Source of the DNA: Asterionellopsis glacialis
Lineage: Eukaryota; Bacillariophyta; Plagiogrammaphyceae; Rhaphoneidales; Asterionellopsidaceae
Direction: 5' to 3'
DNA length: 57,069 bases
Assembly (NCBI GenBank): GCA_014885115.2
Contig: WKLE02004575.1
Coordinates: forward strand, 1 to 57,069
The notes beneath the pieces are model-generated. The model was not told the origin of the DNA and did not search any database. It worked only from the letters and a program-made list of their open reading frames with translations. The translations under genes and the position numbers were made by a program. Below are positions 53,120 to 57,069 of the stretch, in pieces (position 1 is the stretch's first letter; each line of letters starts with the position of its first letter).

Positions 53120-53744
53120 GGTTATTGTCTTGCTGTGTGGAAATACTTCTATTACTGATATTTTATGAGTGTGTTCGTGTCGTGTTCTTTCGAAAACGTT
53201 CTGCAGAAAAGGATCGGAATGCGAACCCTTCTTGACATCTCCCTCCAGTACGCATTTGTACCAAATCAACGTAAAGTACCACGTACATATTACCTGATAC
53301 TAATATCTACGAAGATACCGGAACATTTTTGGGATCGTGCGGGATTTAAAATTGAGTGAATTTCATTTGATAAATTTATGAATCAGAAGACTGTAGTAAT
53401 GACGATAACAACACACTTGAAAATCTTTGCTGTCTTCAAAATCAATACTGAATCATTTGATGAATTTATGAATCCCAACACTAATCTTATCTTGAACAAC
53501 TATGCTGTCTTGAAAATCAATATTGATTCTCACATAACTCCTAAGCTTCTCATTTTTGTCGTGTTTCTTCATCCTAAACTGTGTCTTTGTCTTCACTTTC
53601 TATTAGTTGACTTTTCATTAGGCCCTATTTCTTTGTCTAGTTGTGGATGATTGGGGTCGCGGTTGTGTATCAGCTGGTGACATTTTTCAACTGCCGTCGA
53701 CTTCTACAAAAGACTAGAACCTGTAGGGAAAATGACAGTTTGCA
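53120..53744. other. Spacer with a two-copy tandem repeat
   Basis: The region lies between the start of the unknown two-exon gene and the end of the SET-domain gene, so the promoter of the former lies here. The repeat at 53366-53545 is given separately. No gene is seen. Confidence 0.45.
53366..53545. repeat. Degenerate tandem repeat, unit about 90 bases
   Basis: TTTGATAAATTTATGAATC at 53366 and TTTGATGAATTTATGAATC at 53456 start two units. Both continue with CTTGAA...CT-TGCTGTCTT-AAAATCAATA-TGA. Similarity is obvious by eye but imperfect. Confidence 0.75.
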
Positions 53745-56141
53745 TCATTTTATCTTTTGGAGAGAGATGCACTTCACAAACATCCAATGTTTAGAAAAAT
53801 CAAAGTTATCTTCACAGCCGACGAACTTTAGAGGCAACCTCTCTCCTTGGGCCATTTGACAACATTGACTTTGGATTTGCAACACTGATATGCAAACGAG
53901 AGAAAATAATACGAAGTTCTCAATATAAATGAGGTCCCCAGAAAAGGCACAGGTGTGTGAGTTGAATTGAGAAGAAGTAAAAAGAAGTAAACTAAAAATA
54001 TGTACGGAACTACTTGACAAGGAATGTTGTTTACATCAACCGTTCTAGCTTGTTCTGAGTTCATCGCATCAGGAATATTCAAACCACGCAAATCATATAC
54101 TTTACCATGCAAGACTCTCTCATCCCATCTTTTCGCGTCATCTTCAAGGTGTTGAACTGGATTTTGCGGCATACAGCGCGTATTATCTACGTTTCGTCGT
54201 CGAATATCAAGTTGGGACCAAGAAAAGCGAATACTCTGGAGGACAGGGGTCCTCACGAGGAGACCAACGTGGATGATCCCTCTGATGTTTGGGAATTTGA
54301 TTATAAATGTGTGAAGAAAATTTCTTCACGCTTTCAATGAAGCCATCTAATGTTTGTATCTCACCTAGGCGAACGTGAGCGGCAGTCCAATTGTGGTAAT
54401 CCGTGTAGAACAATCTTTTCTTTTTCAACAAGCGCCTTTCGGTTGCTTGTGGTTTTGGCGCAAAACGTTTTTGTTGTAAAGAGGCTAAGCGTTCCAAGCA
54501 TTTGTAGCTTAAGAACTCGTTCGAAGGGTGGTTTTGCCCTACAAGGAAGGTATCGCCAGTATTATTTTGGACAACTTCACGCAAGACTTCTATTGCATTA
54601 CCACCATAGTCACCTTCAGTCAAAGTAATAAGACGACATGTCGCTAATAGTAAGTCACCGTTGAAATTCATCTTATTGTTTTCAAAAAAGGGAACTAAAA
54701 GACTGCTAGGGCTTCCAGTTGACTTTCCTGGCTTGGCAGACGGTTTTCGAGATGGGAGTTCCACGATCCATCTAGTCCTATTATTTGCTATTTTCGATAA
54801 AAGCTGCAACTTGAGATACTTCAATTCCATTGCCTTCATATTTGTGTTGGTTTCATTTAAACATCCTGAATAACCATCGTCAAATTCCATGTAAGCGACT
54901 ATTTGCTTCAACTGTTTTTTTACCATTTCCTCAGTTAGACCGTTAGCAGGGACAAGCGAAAATTCTTGCCCCAAACCCAAATCATAAAACGTGTGGTGCA
55001 TTGCAAGCGATGCCTCGGTTTTGTCACTGCCATCTCCATTCGAGAAGCCATACCGTGCCATAAGATGAGAATCGGTCAAGTTACCATAGCTAATCATGAC
55101 TTCGTGCTTGGCGTTGATACCATCGGGCCCCGCGTCCACAACAAATGCTCCAGATTGTGGTTCATATTTCCAGATTGCATTTGGTTTTGCGTGGTGGTCG
55201 TACATATCTAGCACTGGGACCATTGCTTTACAACCCAGTGAGAGATCAATACCTCGCTCAGATTTGTAAAGTTGTATTTCTTCTTCCATAGACATGCCCT
55301 CCCTTGCTTCTTCTTGACCTGGCGGTCCTGTTGCGAAACTTCGACTGAGGACGTTGACTCTCATTGTCCAGTATTCTTCCTCTGTAACTTCTTTCATGAA
55401 TTCCGTTGAATCGACGAATGATTTCCTGATGGATTTGTACTCTGAACCTATCATCATCCGATACCCATGGATTTTTTCATATGCCGATGAATGGTTTGGA
55501 AGTAGTTCCAATATCATTTCTTCGCTCTCCCACATGAGGGGGTGATTACTTTTGAGTTCATCAAAGGTTGGCAGTACCGTAAAATAAGGAAGCAGATCAT
55601 CTTGTAACCCCATCTCCATATTCATTTTAGCCATGCGATGACGTCTTACTAGATAAACCGCAAGGAAGGCACCACTATCGATTGGGTTACCCGTGTCATG
55701 GTGTCTTGCACTCTTGCTAATTGCACCAATGTAGGGGTCGCGCAAAGCATCAAGATCCCAAATTTGGAATTTTCGAGGAACTGTCAAAATACGCTCTCCC
55801 GCTTTGATCCTTCGTTTTGGACGATGAGTTCGTCGGGTTGGCTCCAGATTGTCATGACAGAATCCTGCTACTCCTCCGTTTGCTTTGCAAACATATGAAG
55901 TGAGGAGAGAAAGTACAGCGGGTGAGTTCTCGGCAGACGGCATTCCCGAAGAACTACCACCGCCATTATTTGCATAATAGATTCCGAATTGAATGACGCA
56001 GGAAGCTACGATAACGACCAAGGCGGAGACAAAAGGAATCAGAGTATTCCATGTTTTGCCAACAGCAGCCACCTCTACCTCGGTCACGAAAGCCTTCTGC
56101 TGCTTTTTCTTTTTACTTGAGATTTTCTTTTTCATATTCAT
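53745..56141 (-). CDS. Membrane-anchored SET-domain methyltransferase (SETD3/Rubisco-LSMT type); about three exons
   Basis: I start at ATG 56141 (MNMKKKISSKKKKQQKAF), because the open frame upstream lacks ATG. A basic head and one membrane span (WNTLIPFVSALVVIVASCVI, about 31-56) precede a SET-rubisco-methyltransferase-type domain: GVAGFCHDNLEP, then the bipartite SET core VPVLDMYDHHAKPNA (308-322) and ISYGNLTDSHLMARYGF (350-366). The helical substrate-binding half follows (TNMKAMELKYLKLQLLSKIA). Exon 1 is 56141-54257; a 70-base GT-AG intron (GTGAGG...GTAG) leads to exon 2 from 54186 (NTRCMPQNPVQHLEDDAKRW). Exon 2 ends near 54019 or 54014, and a final exon from 53884 is likely (QMAQGERLPLKFVGCEDNFD), but its phase is uncertain. 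Relatives methylate lysine or histidine in proteins such as Rubisco, aldolase or actin. Substrate unknown. Confidence 0.8.
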
Positions 56142-57069
56142 GGGAAGAATACCAATGCTGAGCACCGCAGTTGCAAACAACGATAATAACTTGTATTGAC
56201 TTGAAATCTTCAGGTCCAAAATACCGAACTTGTACACGTAGACAGCAGCAGTTCCTTTTTATAGGCCGCAATAATGTTGTTATGAAGATCCGACAAGCTA
56301 TGTATGAACAATCAGTAAAGCTCGTTTTAGTCACGGTAGCCGGCGGAGCACTCTAGTCCTAAATTATCCGATGGATACAAACAAAGTCGTTCAAGACAAG
56401 CCAACATGACTAGGGACTGTGACTTGTCTACCGTACTTGGTTTAACTCTTTTTCTCGTTTCCTTGACATAAAGATACTTTGTGTGTATATTCTGTCCTCT
56501 CCGCTTTGTTGTAGTATAGCATGCCTATTCTACCAACAACAAGAAAAAAGAAGGAGTGGGCTGGCTTCTCTTGACCGGGTATAATATATATCTATATCTA
56601 ATACTGGAAGGCGATGGGATTCTTTGGACCTATCTACAGTACATGCAGTATAATAATTGGTATATATTATGCAGAACATAAAGGTATAGAGAATTAATAC
56701 TCTACTCTGCATTCCGTGCACTCAAAAGTTGAGTCACTTTTTGAGAACGCATACAGTAATATTATATGTTTATTTAATATGAATGCAAGTAATACTTACC
56801 TCTAGTTGTCATTAAGTACCGGTACCTCGTACCAGGTGCAGTTACAGTACGAATATCAGTTGGTTTTTCATCCCGCCCCGCATCATCCGCCACGATACCT
56901 GCTTGTCCCAAAAAAAGACCTCCATTACTGTTCATGAGGTCGCGGTAACAAATTTCTGTTGAAAAAAACATACCTGGCTGATACCAGGTACACACATTTT
57001 TTGCAACAATCAGTGCAACAAGGATATCTAGGTAATAATACGTAGGGTTAGTACCAGCGTATGATTGTC
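56142..57069. other. Promoter of the SET gene and edge of window
   Basis: The region contains a TATATATATCTATATCTA run near 56585-56599 and TACCAGGTA-type motifs near 56830 and 56985. On the minus strand 56955-56800 is a possible internal exon (acceptor TTTTTTCAACAG, donor GAG|GTAAGT), coding lines such as YRDLMNSNGGLFLGQAGIVA. The rest of such a gene would lie beyond the window. No gene is called. Confidence 0.3.

Overview
The window reads as nuclear DNA of a diatom, or a close stramenopile alga with a secondary plastid. The reasons are: short GT-AG introns (about 70-190 bases); several N-termini with a signal peptide followed by a phenylalanine at the predicted cleavage site, the bipartite plastid-targeting pattern of diatoms (13845-, 15208+, 35403+, 39586+); an SPX-MFS transporter; DUF4116-type repeats; many CAA/ACA/GAT microsatellites inside genes; and AT-rich spacers. 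The species cannot be fixed from the sequence alone.

Layout. 1-324: tail of a TPR-type protein cut by the window edge. 2488-3897: TMEM65-like membrane domain joined to a GAF-like domain. 5084-7377 (-): HMG box plus protein kinase. 10249-13845 (-): plastid-type J-domain protein with a long low-complexity body carrying repeated WW motifs. 15208-15888: small plastid-type membrane protein. 16597-19017 (-): SPX-MFS phosphate transporter, with a stray second copy of its 3' end at 16203-16283. 20255-21418 (-): cysteine-rich secreted, anchored protein. 22940-25789: large low-complexity basic protein. 26567-28276: four-exon PhyH-type dioxygenase. 28748-29715 (-): broken kelch-BTB gene. 30035-31474: peroxisomal-type carrier. 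32678-33721 (-): peptidase S51 family protein. 35403-36762: two-exon methyltransferase resembling PhcB. 37114-38411 (-): Rab-type GTPase with a CaaX end. 39586-40245: plastid-type protein of unknown role. 41159-42120: UAP56-binding-motif protein. 44316-45149 (-): membrane protein interrupted by one in-frame TAG. 45248-45691: small unknown gene. 45992-46657 (-): broken DUF4116-repeat gene. 47063-51355: 1430-residue helical-repeat protein, possibly an adaptor/coatomer-type subunit. 52290-53119 (-): two-exon unknown gene. 53745-56141 (-): membrane-anchored SET-domain methyltransferase.

There is no operon logic. Genes are separate, on both strands, with spacers of 0.1-2.9 kb. The spacers are marked by a recurring near-palindrome, TACCAGGTA/TACCTGGTA, dense at 8425-9200, 21900-22245 and 34310-34730. 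Two of these spacers also share other sequence, so they look like members of one dispersed repeat family. The strongest leads are unusual domain pairings (TMEM65-GAF, HMG-kinase, J-domain with WW-motif repeats), three damaged genes with identifiable lesions, and the repeat family.
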